DNA of 64,000 nt from Neobacillus mesonae (GTDB lineage Bacteria; Bacillota; Bacilli; Bacillales; Cytobacillaceae), in assembly GCF_001636315.1 (NCBI RefSeq), contig NZ_KV440949.1, forward strand, positions 4,086,973 to 4,150,972, in the 5' to 3' direction. Of the stretch, positions 16,203 through 24,425 are shown piece after piece. Both the position numbers and the translations under genes were made by a program. Positions within the stretch are counted from its first letter, which is position 1. Each line of letters starts with the position of its first letter. Under the pieces are notes generated by a model, which worked only from the letters and a program-made list of their open reading frames with translations, was not told the origin of the DNA and made no database searches.

Positions 16203-16694
16203 GTGTCAGTGCATGTTGTATTATTCCAGCCGGAAATTCCTTCTAATACCGGAAACATTGCCCGCACTTGTGCAGCAACCGATACCACTTTACATTTAAT
16301 TCGGCCATTAGGGTTTTCCACCGATGATAAAATGTTGAAAAGGGCCGGTTTAGACTATTGGGAGTTTGTTAATATTGTTTATTATGATTCCTTAGATGAA
16401 TTTTTTGAACAAAATGCCGGCGGTGAGTTCTTTTTTTTAACAAAGTTAGGCGAAAAACAGCATAGTTCATTTGATTACAGCGATAGGAAGAAAGACTATT
16501 ACTTTATTTTTGGACGCGAAACAACAGGTCTTCCGAAAGAGATAATTGAACAAAACTACGACCGGTCATTGCGGATTCCAATGAATGAAAACGTCCGTTC
16601 ATTAAATCTGTCAAATACTGCAGCCATTCTTGTTTATGAGGCACTAAGACAGCAAAACTATCCAAACTTAATCGAAAAAGGGCCTGAATGCTAG
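16203..16694 (+). CDS. trmL: tRNA (cytidine/uridine-2'-O-)-methyltransferase TrmL
   Basis: The 163-residue SPOUT enzyme methylates the wobble ribose of certain leucine tRNAs. All three SPOUT signatures are present: PEIPSNTGNIARTCAATDT near the start, FIFGRETTGLP (motif 2) and IPMNENVRSLNLSNTAAILVYEALRQ (motif 3, the trefoil knot that binds S-adenosylmethionine). Length matches TrmL/CspR. The start GTG 16203 has GAGGTGAG 5 nt upstream; GTG 16194 in the same frame would lie inside that site. Confidence 0.95.
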   Translation: MSVHVVLFQPEIPSNTGNIARTCAATDTTLHLIRPLGFSTDDKMLKRAGLDYWEFVNIVYYDSLDEFFEQNAGGEFFFLTKLGEKQHSSFDYSDRKKDYYFIFGRETTGLPKEIIEQNYDRSLRIPMNENVRSLNLSNTAAILVYEALRQQNYPNLIEKGPEC

Positions 16695-16706
16695 GCCTTT
16701 TTTTCT
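16675..16706 (+). terminator. Rho-independent terminator overlapping the end of trmL
   Basis: AAAAAGGGCCT pairs with AGGCCTTTTTTT around GAATGCT; the trmL stop codon lies inside the hairpin. Confidence 0.8.
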
Positions 16707-16729
16707 TATCAGAAAGGAGTTCTAACCAT

Positions 16730-17479
16730 ATGAACGAAGTAATCGAAACCATTCTTAATCATCGCTCGATTCGACATTTTGAGGACAAGCCGTTAACCGC
16801 CGAGCAGATCAAAACTATTGTTTCCTGTGCTCAGGCTGCGGCAACTTCTAGCTTTATTCAAGCCTATTCCATTATTGGGGTTAAGGACAAAGAGAAGAAG
16901 AAAAAGCTGGCTGCGCTTGCTGGAAACCAGGAATATGTTGCCAACAATGGTCACTTTTTTGTTTTTTGCGCCGATCTTTACCGCCATACGCTTATAGGCG
17001 AACAGGAACAAATGGAAGTCATCCCAACTCTTGAAAGTACCGAAAAATTTATGGTGGCATTAATTGATGCGGCATTAGCAGCACAAAATGCGTCCATTGC
17101 GGCTGAATCCATGGGGTTGGGAATATGCTACATAGGTGGTTTGCGCAATCATTTAGAAGAGGTAAAAGCGATTTTAAAAACTCCTGAAAGAGTGATCCCG
17201 CTGTTTGGGCTTGCCGTAGGCTATCCTTCAAAAATAACCGAAAAAAAACCGAGATTACCATTGGAACATATTTATCATGAAGAAGAATACGAGCAGAATC
17301 AAGAGGTATATCTGGATCAACTTCAAAATTATGATGAAATTATTTCACACTATTATTATGAGCGGACAAATGGTAAACGTCAGGATCGCTGGTCAGAGCA
17401 GATGGCAAACATGCTGTCTAAACAAACAAGAATGTATATGAAAGAATTTGTTCAAAAAAATAAATTGAATTTAAGATAA
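16730..17479 (+). CDS. NfsA/NfrA-type FMN-dependent nitroreductase
   Basis: The 249-residue flavoprotein belongs to the oxygen-insensitive NADPH nitroreductase/flavin reductase group. The FMN-binding start HRSIRHFEDKPLTAEQI is followed by SFIQAYSIIGV, then ESMGLGICYIGGLRN and FGLAVGYPSKITEKKPRLPLE, and ends in the typical basic tail. Physiological substrates are quinones, nitro-compounds or flavins. The start ATG 16730 has AAAGGAG at good spacing; the frame is open further upstream into the trmL terminator but without a start signal. Confidence 0.88.
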   Translation: MNEVIETILNHRSIRHFEDKPLTAEQIKTIVSCAQAAATSSFIQAYSIIGVKDKEKKKKLAALAGNQEYVANNGHFFVFCADLYRHTLIGEQEQMEVIPTLESTEKFMVALIDAALAAQNASIAAESMGLGICYIGGLRNHLEEVKAILKTPERVIPLFGLAVGYPSKITEKKPRLPLEHIYHEEEYEQNQEVYLDQLQNYDEIISHYYYERTNGKRQDRWSEQMANMLSKQTRMYMKEFVQKNKLNLR

Positions 17480-17480
17480 A

Positions 17481-17513
17481 AAAAGGGCCGCTTATCCGAT
17501 AAGCGGTCCTTTT
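17481..17513 (+). terminator. Rho-independent terminator
   Basis: AAAAGGGCCGCTTA pairs with TAAGCGGTCCTTTT (one G-T pair) directly after the nitroreductase stop. Confidence 0.88.
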
Positions 17514-17528
17514 GGCTATACTTTTTAT

Positions 17529-17618
17529 TTATTTTGTACCTGGTTTGTCATTAAACCCTGAAGTAAATATTGCTGCTAAGAAAGCTACCATTACGCAAAG
17601 GATTAGGAATAAGCTCAT
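17529..17618 (-). CDS. 29-residue single-helix membrane peptide
   Basis: On the minus strand ATG 17618 opens a short frame ending at TAA 17529: a hydrophobic stretch LFLILCVMVAFLAAIF followed by a polar tail (TSGFNDKPGTK). The composition is that of a single-pass small membrane protein. AAGGGGG lies about 12 nt before the ATG, longer than ideal; an ATT codon in frame 12 nt further upstream would sit closer. Function unknown. It lies between two transcription units and has its own room for a promoter. Confidence 0.5.
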   Translation of the reverse strand: MSLFLILCVMVAFLAAIFTSGFNDKPGTK

Positions 17619-17750
17619 TGTTATGTAAATCCCCCTTCGTCATCAGATTTTCATTTTTACATATAGTTTTATTATAGCCTATCTTTGAAAAATGAAAAGG
17701 GCAAGATGGAAAGAAAACAAAAAAGTAATAGTCGATTACTTCTTGGTCAC

Positions 17751-17779
17751 GCATGTTCAATTGATAAGGCGCATAGAGT
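17751..17779 (+). promoter_or_regulatory. Candidate sigma-E promoter of prkA
   Basis: GCATGTT (17751-17757), a 14-bp spacer and CATAGAGT (17772-17779) resemble the mother-cell sigma-E pattern (about KMATATT, 13-15 bp, CATACAMT), with mismatches in the -10. The position, 41 bp before the prkA start, and the known sigma-E control of prkA in B. subtilis support it. Weak by sequence alone. Confidence 0.35.
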
Positions 17780-17819
17780 ATATTAATCGTCTCTGATTAA
17801 GCTACAGGGGGAGGGTATT

Positions 17820-19715
17820 ATGGATATTTTAAAAAAAATCGAGATGTTTCGTGAAGAAGAGGAAAAACTTCGCTGGGAAGGTTCGTTTGCGGATTATTTA
17901 GAACTGTTAAAGGAAAAGCCATGGGTAGCACAGTCAGCACATTCTCGAGTTTATAATATGATTAAAGATGCTGGAATCGAAGCAGAGAAGGGGGCGAAAA
18001 CCTATAATTTCTTCAGTCATCAATTATTTGGGCTTGAAGAAGCACTTGAAAGGCTGGTAGAGGAATATTTTCACCCTGCTGCCAAAAGGCTCGATGTCAG
18101 AAAGCGAATTCTGCTTCTGATGGGTCCCGTCAGCGGAGGAAAATCAACGCTTGTCACAATGTTAAAACGTGGATTGGAGAAATACTCGCTGACCGACCGC
18201 GGCTCGGTTTTTGCGATTAAAGGATGTCCAATGCATGAAGACCCGCTCCATTTAATTCCTCATCATCTGAGACAGGATTTCTATGATGAGTATGGAGTCC
18301 GCATTGAGGGTAATCTTTCACCGCTTAACATGATGCGGCTTGAACAGGAGTACGGCGGCAGAATTGAGGATGTATTAGTGGAAAGAGTCTTCTTCTCTGA
18401 AGACAAACGTGTCGGGATTGGAACATTTAGCCCGTCAGATCCGAAATCGCAGGATATTGCCGATTTAACTGGAAGTATTGATTTTTCAACGATCGCTGAA
18501 TACGGTTCTGAATCTGACCCGCGTGCCTATCGTTTTGACGGGGAATTGAACAAGGCAAACCGAGGGATGATGGAATTTCAGGAAATGTTAAAATGTGATG
18601 AAAAGTTCCTTTGGCATTTGCTGTCATTAACCCAGGAAGGTAATTTTAAAGCGGGGAGATTTGCGCTCATAAGTGCTGATGAGTTAATCGTCGCCCACAC
18701 AAACGAAACGGAATACCGCTCTTTTATTTCCAATAAGAAAAATGAAGCACTTCATTCCAGAATTATTGTCATGCCAATTCCGTACAATTTAAAAGTGTCC
18801 CAGGAAGAAAGAATTTATGAAAAAATGATTCGTGAAAGTGATGTGGCGGATGTTCATATTGCTCCTCATACGTTAAGAGTGGCGGCGATGTTTACGATTC
18901 TTACCCGCTTAAAGGATCCGAAGAAGGGCGATATTGACCTTGTGAAGAAAATGCGCTTGTATGACGGAGAAAGTGTGGAAGGCTTTAACAAAGCGGATGT
19001 CGATGAACTGAAGAAGGAATACCCGGATGAAGGAATGAGCGGAATTGACCCGCGTTATGTGATTAACCGGATTTCCTCGACAATTATTCGCAAAGACGTA
19101 CCATCAATTAATGCACTTGATGTATTAAGATCGCTTAAGGACGGTCTTGACCAGCATCCATCAATTACAAACGAGCTGCGCGAGCGTTATATGAACTATA
19201 TTTCAATCGCACGAAAAGAATATGATAATATTGCCAAAAAAGAAGTACAAAAGGCATTTGTGTACTCATATGAAGAGTCTGCTAAGACATTAATGGACAA
19301 TTACCTTGATAATGTGGAAGCATACTGCAATAAAGCAAAGCTGCGTGACCCATTAACCGGTGAAGAAATTAATCCAGATGAGAAGCTTATGCGTTCCATT
19401 GAAGAGCAAATTGGTATTTCTGAGAATGCAAAGAAAGCATTCAGGGAGGAAATTTTGATCAGAATCTCCGCCTTTGCTAGAAAAGGCAAGCGGTTTGATT
19501 ATAATTCCCATGACCGTCTTCGTGAAGCAATCCAGAAGAAGCTGTTCGCAGATCTGAAGGATGTAGTCAAAATCACAACGTCTACGAAAACACCAGATGA
19601 GCAGCAGCTGAAGAAGATTAATGACGTTGTGGCCCGCTTAATTGATGAACATGGTTATAATTCAACATCAGCAAATGAATTATTACGTTATGTTGGCAGC
19701 TTGTTAAACCGTTAA
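17820..19715 (+). CDS. prkA: PrkA family serine kinase/AAA+ protein
   Basis: The 631-residue cytoplasmic protein has an AAA+ N-terminal domain with Walker A GPVSGGKST (residues 102-110) and a C-terminal PrkA domain. It was named as a serine kinase; later work on the B. subtilis protein suggested AAA+ protease-like activity, so the biochemical role is open. It is made in the mother cell during sporulation and influences spore formation. Length and sequence match throughout. The start ATG 17820 follows AGGGGGAGGG. In many bacteria prkA, yhbH/yeaH and spoVR/ycgB form one operon; here yhbH is next door and spoVR is 38 kb away. Confidence 0.95.
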   Translation: MDILKKIEMFREEEEKLRWEGSFADYLELLKEKPWVAQSAHSRVYNMIKDAGIEAEKGAKTYNFFSHQLFGLEEALERLVEEYFHPAAKRLDVRKRILLLMGPVSGGKSTLVTMLKRGLEKYSLTDRGSVFAIKGCPMHEDPLHLIPHHLRQDFYDEYGVRIEGNLSPLNMMRLEQEYGGRIEDVLVERVFFSEDKRVGIGTFSPSDPKSQDIADLTGSIDFSTIAEYGSESDPRAYRFDGELNKANRGMMEFQEMLKCDEKFLWHLLSLTQEGNFKAGRFALISADELIVAHTNETEYRSFISNKKNEALHSRIIVMPIPYNLKVSQEERIYEKMIRESDVADVHIAPHTLRVAAMFTILTRLKDPKKGDIDLVKKMRLYDGESVEGFNKADVDELKKEYPDEGMSGIDPRYVINRISSTIIRKDVPSINALDVLRSLKDGLDQHPSITNELRERYMNYISIARKEYDNIAKKEVQKAFVYSYEESAKTLMDNYLDNVEAYCNKAKLRDPLTGEEINPDEKLMRSIEEQIGISENAKKAFREEILIRISAFARKGKRFDYNSHDRLREAIQKKLFADLKDVVKITTSTKTPDEQQLKKINDVVARLIDEHGYNSTSANELLRYVGSLLNR

Positions 19716-19739
19716 AAATGCTTGTGGTAAAAAATGAAG

Positions 19740-19772
19740 GACTGGCGGAAGAATCTGCCAGTCTGTTTTTTT
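19740..19772 (+). terminator. Rho-independent terminator
   Basis: GACTGGC pairs with GCCAGTC around a ten-base loop, followed by TGTTTTTTTT, downstream of prkA. Confidence 0.85.
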
Positions 19773-19998
19773 CTAAAGTATTCGCCTGTTAATTAAGTAC
19801 GTATATCCAAAAATATGTATGCTTGTCCATTTTTATAGGCAATAAACCATTTGTCTTAATTATTTGTAAATTATTCTCGCTTTCTGCATAGGATAAAGTA
19901 ATCTATCTTTTGCCTGAATTTTTACACTCGCGTTATTGTATGACTTTGTGAAAAATGTGTGCATGTTTTATTAAAAAAATTTATAAGGAGGGGTTAAA

Positions 19999-21165
19999 AT
20001 GACTGTCAATAACCATCAGTTTGTGATCTCTAAAGAAGATTGGTCCCTCCACCGTAAAGGCCACGATGACCAGCAGCGCCATCAGGAAAAAGTCCAGGAG
20101 GCAATCCGCAATAATCTTCCCGACTTAATTACAGAAGAGAGTATCATTATGTCTAATGGTCGCGATGTGGTAAAGATTCCGATTCGTTCATTAGACGAGT
20201 ACAAAATTCGATATAATTATGACAAAAACAAGCACGTGGGCCAGGGGGACGGTGACAGTCAAGTTGGTGATGTAGTGGCACGCGATGGGTCAAGCGGACA
20301 AAAAGGTCCCGGTAAAGGGCAGGGTGCCGGAGACCAAGCTGGAGAAGATTATTTTGAAGCAGAGGTTTCATTAATGGAACTGGAGGAAGCATTGTTTAAA
20401 CAACTGGAACTGCCGAATTTAAAGAAAAAAGAAGAGCAGGAACACCTAATTGAAAACATTGAGTTTAATGATATTAGAAAAACGGGATTAATGGGGAACA
20501 TTGATAAAAAACGCACGATGATGTCTGCTTTTAAACGAAATGCGATGAGCGGCAAGCCGGCATTCCATCCGATTTACAAGGACGATCTAAAATTCAAAAC
20601 CTGGAATGAGGTAGTGAAGCCTGATTCTAAAGCTGTTGTCATTGCAATGATGGACACAAGCGGTTCAATGGGAATATGGGAAAAATATATGGCCCGCAGC
20701 TTTTTCTTCTGGATGACCCGCTTCTTACGAACAAAGTATGAAACAGTGGAAATAGAATTTATTGCTCACCATACAGAAGCGAAGGTTGTTTCTGAAGAAG
20801 ACTTTTTCTCTAAAGGAGAAAGCGGCGGAACGATTTGTTCTTCGGCCTACCGCAAAGCATTGGAAATTATTGATGCGAAATATAATCCACGGAAATTTAA
20901 CATTTATCCCTTCCATTTTTCAGACGGTGATAACTTAACATCTGATAATGCCCGCTGTGTAAAGCTGGTCGAGGAGTTAATGAAGATCTCCAACATGTTC
21001 GGCTACGGTGAGGTAAATCAGTACAATCGTCACTCGACCCTAATGTCTGCCTATAAAAACATCAAAGATGAACATTTCCGTTACTACATCCTCAAACAAA
21101 AAGCTGATGTATTCCACGCTATGAAGAGCTTTTTCCAAAAAGAAGAAGAAAAAATGTACGCATAA
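19999..21165 (+). CDS. yhbH: Sporulation protein YhbH
   Basis: The 388-residue protein is the Bacillus homologue of YeaH (DUF444). It has a charged N-terminal half with a Gly/Gln/Asp-rich linker (about residues 78-120) and a C-terminal von Willebrand factor A-like domain with the metal-site motif MMDTSGSMG. In B. subtilis yhbH is expressed in the mother cell. DUF444 proteins act with PrkA and SpoVR in other bacteria, in an unknown mechanism. The start ATG follows AAGGAGGGG. A candidate sigma-E promoter (GTAAATT 19866-19872, CATAGGAT 19887-19894) is weak. Transcription is separated from prkA by a terminator. Confidence 0.93.
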   Translation: MTVNNHQFVISKEDWSLHRKGHDDQQRHQEKVQEAIRNNLPDLITEESIIMSNGRDVVKIPIRSLDEYKIRYNYDKNKHVGQGDGDSQVGDVVARDGSSGQKGPGKGQGAGDQAGEDYFEAEVSLMELEEALFKQLELPNLKKKEEQEHLIENIEFNDIRKTGLMGNIDKKRTMMSAFKRNAMSGKPAFHPIYKDDLKFKTWNEVVKPDSKAVVIAMMDTSGSMGIWEKYMARSFFFWMTRFLRTKYETVEIEFIAHHTEAKVVSEEDFFSKGESGGTICSSAYRKALEIIDAKYNPRKFNIYPFHFSDGDNLTSDNARCVKLVEELMKISNMFGYGEVNQYNRHSTLMSAYKNIKDEHFRYYILKQKADVFHAMKSFFQKEEEKMYA

Positions 21166-21177
21166 GCGATAGCATTG

Positions 21178-21206
21178 GAAACAGGTGCCTGACACCTGTT
21201 TTTTTG
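21178..21206 (+). terminator. Rho-independent terminator
   Basis: ACAGGTG pairs with CACCTGT around CCTGA, followed by seven T, downstream of yhbH. Confidence 0.88.
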
Positions 21207-21295
21207 CGTTTATTACCATTAATACTTTGAACGAAAAAAATAAAAAATAGGAGTGCAAGAAGAAATCATTCTTTTTGCAAAAGGGGGTAATACGG

Positions 21296-22348
21296 GTGAT
21301 AAAGAAGTCAGCAGGTGTAGCTTTAACAGCGATGCTTACGATTGGACTAGCAGCTTGTAATAACAATAATAAAACCGGTTTAAATGACATAAACGATCGA
21401 AATGACCGGGTCGGCATGAATGTCACTAATCGTGATAATGATTGGAATGACTTACGTAATGTCCGCAATGATGATTGGACCCGCTATAACGGACCATTAA
21501 CGGAAAATTATCGAAACAATGATAATGATTTAAATTTGTTTGACGGTAAGAATAAAACAAGAACAGACCGAGATATGATTTCGGCATACCAAACAACATT
21601 GAATAGTGATCAGTATCCTCAAACAAAAGCGGTATTAATTGAGGATGCAAAATATCAATTTATCCCAGCGGGTAATAACGGCATGTTTGATTCAGGGTTT
21701 TTTCAGCAATTTCAGCCATATTTAGGACAGCAAGCACCAGCGGTAAAGCCGCCGGTTCAGCATGCTGCTCCACAGCCGTCACAGCCTGCTCCTAAGCAAA
21801 CCCAGCCGGGACCACAGCAGCCGGCGCCAAATCGGACTCCGGTACCAAAGCAAACCCAGCCGGCGCCAAATCGGACTCCGGTACCAAAGCAAACCCAGCC
21901 GGCACCAAATCAGACTCCGGCACCAAAACAAACCCAGCCTGCTCCTAAGCAGCCAGCAGCAACTGGAGCGATTAGTCAATATGCCCAGCAGGTAATTAAT
22001 TTAACAAATGTGGAACGTAGGAAAAAAGGTCTTTCAGATTTGAAAGCCGATTCACAGTTAAGTGGAGTTGCCCAGAAAAAGGCCGACGATATGCAGCAGA
22101 ACCATTATTTCTCTCATACAAGCCCAACTTATGGGTCACCGTTCGATATGATGAGAGATTTCGGTGTAACATATAAATCGGCTGGAGAAAATATCGCTCA
22201 AGGTCAGCGTACACCGCAAGAGGTAGTAACAGCTTGGATGAATAGTGAAGGTCACCGCGCCAACATCTTAAGTACAAAATATACCCATATTGGCGTTGGG
22301 TTTGAAGAAGCTGGAAAACATTGGTCACAAATGTTTATTGGAAAATAG
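21296..22348 (+). CDS. CAP-domain (YkwD-like) lipoprotein with Pro/Gln repeat linker
   Basis: The 350-residue product starts with a short signal peptide ending in the lipobox LAAC, followed by an Asn/Asp-rich region, a Pro-Lys-Gln-Thr linker (residues about 160-225) and a C-terminal CAP/SCP domain of about 125 residues (VINLTNVERRKKGL, HYFSHTSP, AGENIAQGQ, WMNSEGHRANILS). The layout matches B. subtilis YkwD and spore-associated relatives; biochemical function is not known. The start GTG 21296 has AAAGGGGGT upstream; the frame is open to 21275, but that start would cover the ribosome binding site. The linker contains three 39-bp DNA repeats. Confidence 0.85.
   Translation: MIKKSAGVALTAMLTIGLAACNNNNKTGLNDINDRNDRVGMNVTNRDNDWNDLRNVRNDDWTRYNGPLTENYRNNDNDLNLFDGKNKTRTDRDMISAYQTTLNSDQYPQTKAVLIEDAKYQFIPAGNNGMFDSGFFQQFQPYLGQQAPAVKPPVQHAAPQPSQPAPKQTQPGPQQPAPNRTPVPKQTQPAPNRTPVPKQTQPAPNQTPAPKQTQPAPKQPAATGAISQYAQQVINLTNVERRKKGLSDLKADSQLSGVAQKKADDMQQNHYFSHTSPTYGSPFDMMRDFGVTYKSAGENIAQGQRTPQEVVTAWMNSEGHRANILSTKYTHIGVGFEEAGKHWSQMFIGK
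21821..21937 (+). repeat. Three tandem 39-bp repeats in the linker of the CAP-domain gene
   Basis: Units at 21821-21859, 21860-21898 and 21899-21937 encode the 13-residue block PAPNRTPVPKQTQ. Units 1 and 2 are identical; unit 3 differs at a few bases. The unit number keeps the frame, so slippage would change linker length only. Confidence 0.92.
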
Positions 22349-22387
22349 AAAAGCTGACGGAAGAAAAAAATGATAAAACCCAGAACC

Positions 22388-22413
22388 AGAACCGACTGTT
22401 AATCCGGTCGGTT
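22388..22413 (-). terminator. Hairpin terminator of the sensor kinase gene
   Basis: AGAACCGAC and GTCGGTTCT form a stem that extends imperfectly into the flanking GAACC-rich sequence. On the minus strand it follows the kinase stop and leads into GGGTTTTATC and then TTTTTTT. The T run is not adjacent, so termination is likely but not ideal. Confidence 0.6.
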
Positions 22414-23670
22414 CTAGTTCCCATTTAGTAAAGAGATCGTTGGAAATTTAACAAGGATTGTTGTCCCATTTCCTACTTCACTTTGAACCCGGATGGTTCC
22501 ATCCATAGCTTTAACAATACTATATACCACCATCATCCCTAAGCCGGTCCCATTTTTTCCCTTCGTGGAATAGAATGGTTCCCCCAGCCTTGCCAATTGT
22601 TCGCGTGTCATCCCCTCACCTGTGTCCTTCACAGTAATCGTTACTTCAGTTTGGCTGAACTCAGTAGATACGGATAAGTATCCACCATTTGGCATCGCTT
22701 CGATAGCATTTTTTAGTATATTGACAAAGCATTGCCGAAATTTTTGCAAATCCCCTTTTATAAAACCAATGATGGAGAAATCAGTATGTATTTCAACGGA
22801 GTTTTGATTAGCTAAGGGCTGAAGAAGGTTAATTGTTTGCCTAAGTTCACTTTTAACATTAATTTCCTCGATGGTTTCTAATGCTGGTTTAGCAAATGTT
22901 AAATAGTCCTGTATTACCCTTTCAGCGGAAAGCAATTCTTCTTTTACTATTGACAAATATTCTTTTCGCTTTTGTCTGGGAAGGTAATCATCCTGTAATA
23001 ATTGCACAAAGCCAGTCGCAGCAGTTAGCGGGTTGCGGATCTCGTGGGAAATAGCCGCCCCCATTTGTTCAACAGCCTTTAATTTTTCAGCTTTAATTAG
23101 CTGCTGTTTCATTTCCTCATTCTTTCTAAAAAATTCAATTGAGTAGGAAATAATTAATACCCCAAGCGGTGGAATAAACAGATAGGCCGCGAGCACATCA
23201 AGCAGGGAAGATTCTGTTTCATTAAATCTTAATCCTACAAATGATAGCATTCCCAATGCCATACTAATAAGGACGGATATTGCCATCCGTCGAATTGCAG
23301 GCTGTTTCCCAAACCAAGGAAATAATCGCCAAGCAACGATGGCAAATGGGACATAAAGTGCGATGGTTTGATAAAAACCTAAATTAATGCCATACAAACC
23401 CCTTAATAGGACTGTGAAAGCTGCTAGGATTGGTCCAATTCCTAAATAAAGACTGCCAATGACTAACGGAATGACCCGTAAATCATACCTGGCGTGGGGA
23501 ACCGGATGATAAGAGAACTGAATGCAGCTCCATAAGAGAATAATGAAAAAAATAATATAGGAGGGTTTTGAAAAGGTCAATTTTCTGTTTTTTTCAAGAA
23601 AAATAAAGCAAAAAAATAGCACGATAATAATTATGGAAAGATTCAGAAAAAAGTGTTTAGTAATTTCCAT
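22414..23670 (-). CDS. KinB-like sensor histidine kinase with 5TM-type sensor
   Basis: The 418-residue membrane kinase has about five to six N-terminal helices with the 5TMR-LYT pattern (DLRVIPLVIGSLYLGIGPILAAFTVLLRGLYG), then a HisKA domain with the phosphorylated His in SHEIRNPLTAATGF (about residue 209) and a HATPase domain with NILKNAIEAMPNGG (N box), DTGEGM (G1) and GTGLGMMVVYSIV (G2). This is the layout of KinB/KinD, kinases that feed the sporulation phosphorelay. No response regulator gene is adjacent, which fits an orphan phosphorelay kinase. The start ATG 23670 has GGTGAAG just upstream; GTG 23679 is the alternative. Confidence 0.85.
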   Translation of the reverse strand: MEITKHFFLNLSIIIIVLFFCFIFLEKNRKLTFSKPSYIIFFIILLWSCIQFSYHPVPHARYDLRVIPLVIGSLYLGIGPILAAFTVLLRGLYGINLGFYQTIALYVPFAIVAWRLFPWFGKQPAIRRMAISVLISMALGMLSFVGLRFNETESSLLDVLAAYLFIPPLGVLIISYSIEFFRKNEEMKQQLIKAEKLKAVEQMGAAISHEIRNPLTAATGFVQLLQDDYLPRQKRKEYLSIVKEELLSAERVIQDYLTFAKPALETIEEINVKSELRQTINLLQPLANQNSVEIHTDFSIIGFIKGDLQKFRQCFVNILKNAIEAMPNGGYLSVSTEFSQTEVTITVKDTGEGMTREQLARLGEPFYSTKGKNGTGLGMMVVYSIVKAMDGTIRVQSEVGNGTTILVKFPTISLLNGN

Positions 23671-23752
23671 TAACTTCACCGACCATAAAAGGATGATAGT
23701 AAAATTTTACAGCTTTTTTGTACATGTTACAACAAAATTCTACAAGCATAAA

Positions 23753-23783
23753 GAAAAAAGGCTTGAATCTTCAAGCTTTTTTC
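23753..23783. terminator. Bidirectional terminator hairpin
   Basis: GAAAAAAGGCTTGA pairs with TCAAGCTTTTTTC around ATCT. It has A and T runs on both sides and follows the diguanylate cyclase remnant on the minus strand. Confidence 0.8.
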
Positions 23784-24166
23784 ATAAATTAACGGTTGAA
23801 ATGGTGTTCCTTCCATTTGACTTTGATAAATATAGTGCTGAATCCGCTTTTGCGATTAATTCTTGCGGTTTCACCAATGCCTCCGGAATGATGGTTGTAG
23901 AAACGATACTTAATGTAACAGTGGAGGATACCTTGGAATTATTGTGGGGAATATGCAGTTCCTGGATAACAGCCTGAACTTGCTTCGCTGCTCTCATTGC
24001 CTCATTTTCGCTGGATTGTGGTGAATATAAACAGAAAAATGATAAGCTATAAAACCGCTTATAAGAGCGGGGATTTTAACGATAATTGCTTGTTTTTAAA
24101 TAATTGCCCCAATATGGAGAAGGTGGCAATTAATAGTGCTAAATTAGCGATAAAGTCTTTTAACAT
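23782..24166 (-). pseudogene. 5TM diguanylate cyclase (GGDEF) remnant with a large internal deletion
   Basis: On the minus strand ATG 24166, behind AGGAG, starts MLKDFIANLALLIATFSILG, the typical first helix of 5TMR-GGDEF proteins. After some 40 codons the frame breaks, and about 60 bp later a different frame reads the end of a GGDEF domain (VTLSIVST, PQELIAKADSALYLSKSNGRN) to a stop at 23782. The middle of the sensor and the whole GGDEF active site are missing. The terminator is retained. This was a membrane cyclic-di-GMP synthase and is now dead. It lies directly upstream of a kinase with a related sensor. Confidence 0.75.
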
Positions 24167-24360
24167 TCAAGAATCTCCTGTAAAACGCATTATGGTAAAT
24201 TTTTCAGCTTTCCAATTATACTATAAAAAATAGTTAATTTTGACGAAATTTGATTACAATATGTAAAAAGTTTTATCTTCATTCGACATTTTCCGGGAAA
24301 TAAATTAGTACTAAGGACATACTTTTGAGGCGGCAAGTTCCAGAATGATCAGATAAGAAT

Positions 24361-24396
24361 ATTGGTATAGACAACTATACATGGGAATGCTACTAT
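24361..24396 (+). promoter_or_regulatory. NagR (dre-type) operator overlapping the nag promoter
   Basis: ATTGGTATAGACAACTATAC at 24361-24380 matches the NagR/YvoA operator of B. subtilis, a palindrome built on GGTATAGACAACTATACC, losing only the last bases of the right arm. It overlaps the candidate -35 TAGACA (24368-24373), which lies 17 bp from TACTAT (24391-24396). Binding here would block RNA polymerase. NagR is encoded as the third gene of the operon, so control is autogenous. Confidence 0.82.
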
Positions 24397-24425
24397 AAAG
24401 AGGACATATGAAAGGAAGTCTTGAT

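Noticed and set aside
21762..21995. 77-codon frame inside the CAP-domain gene with repeated arginine blocks
   Set aside because: It is a shifted reading of the 39-bp repeats; the repeat pattern follows the DNA and not a protein.
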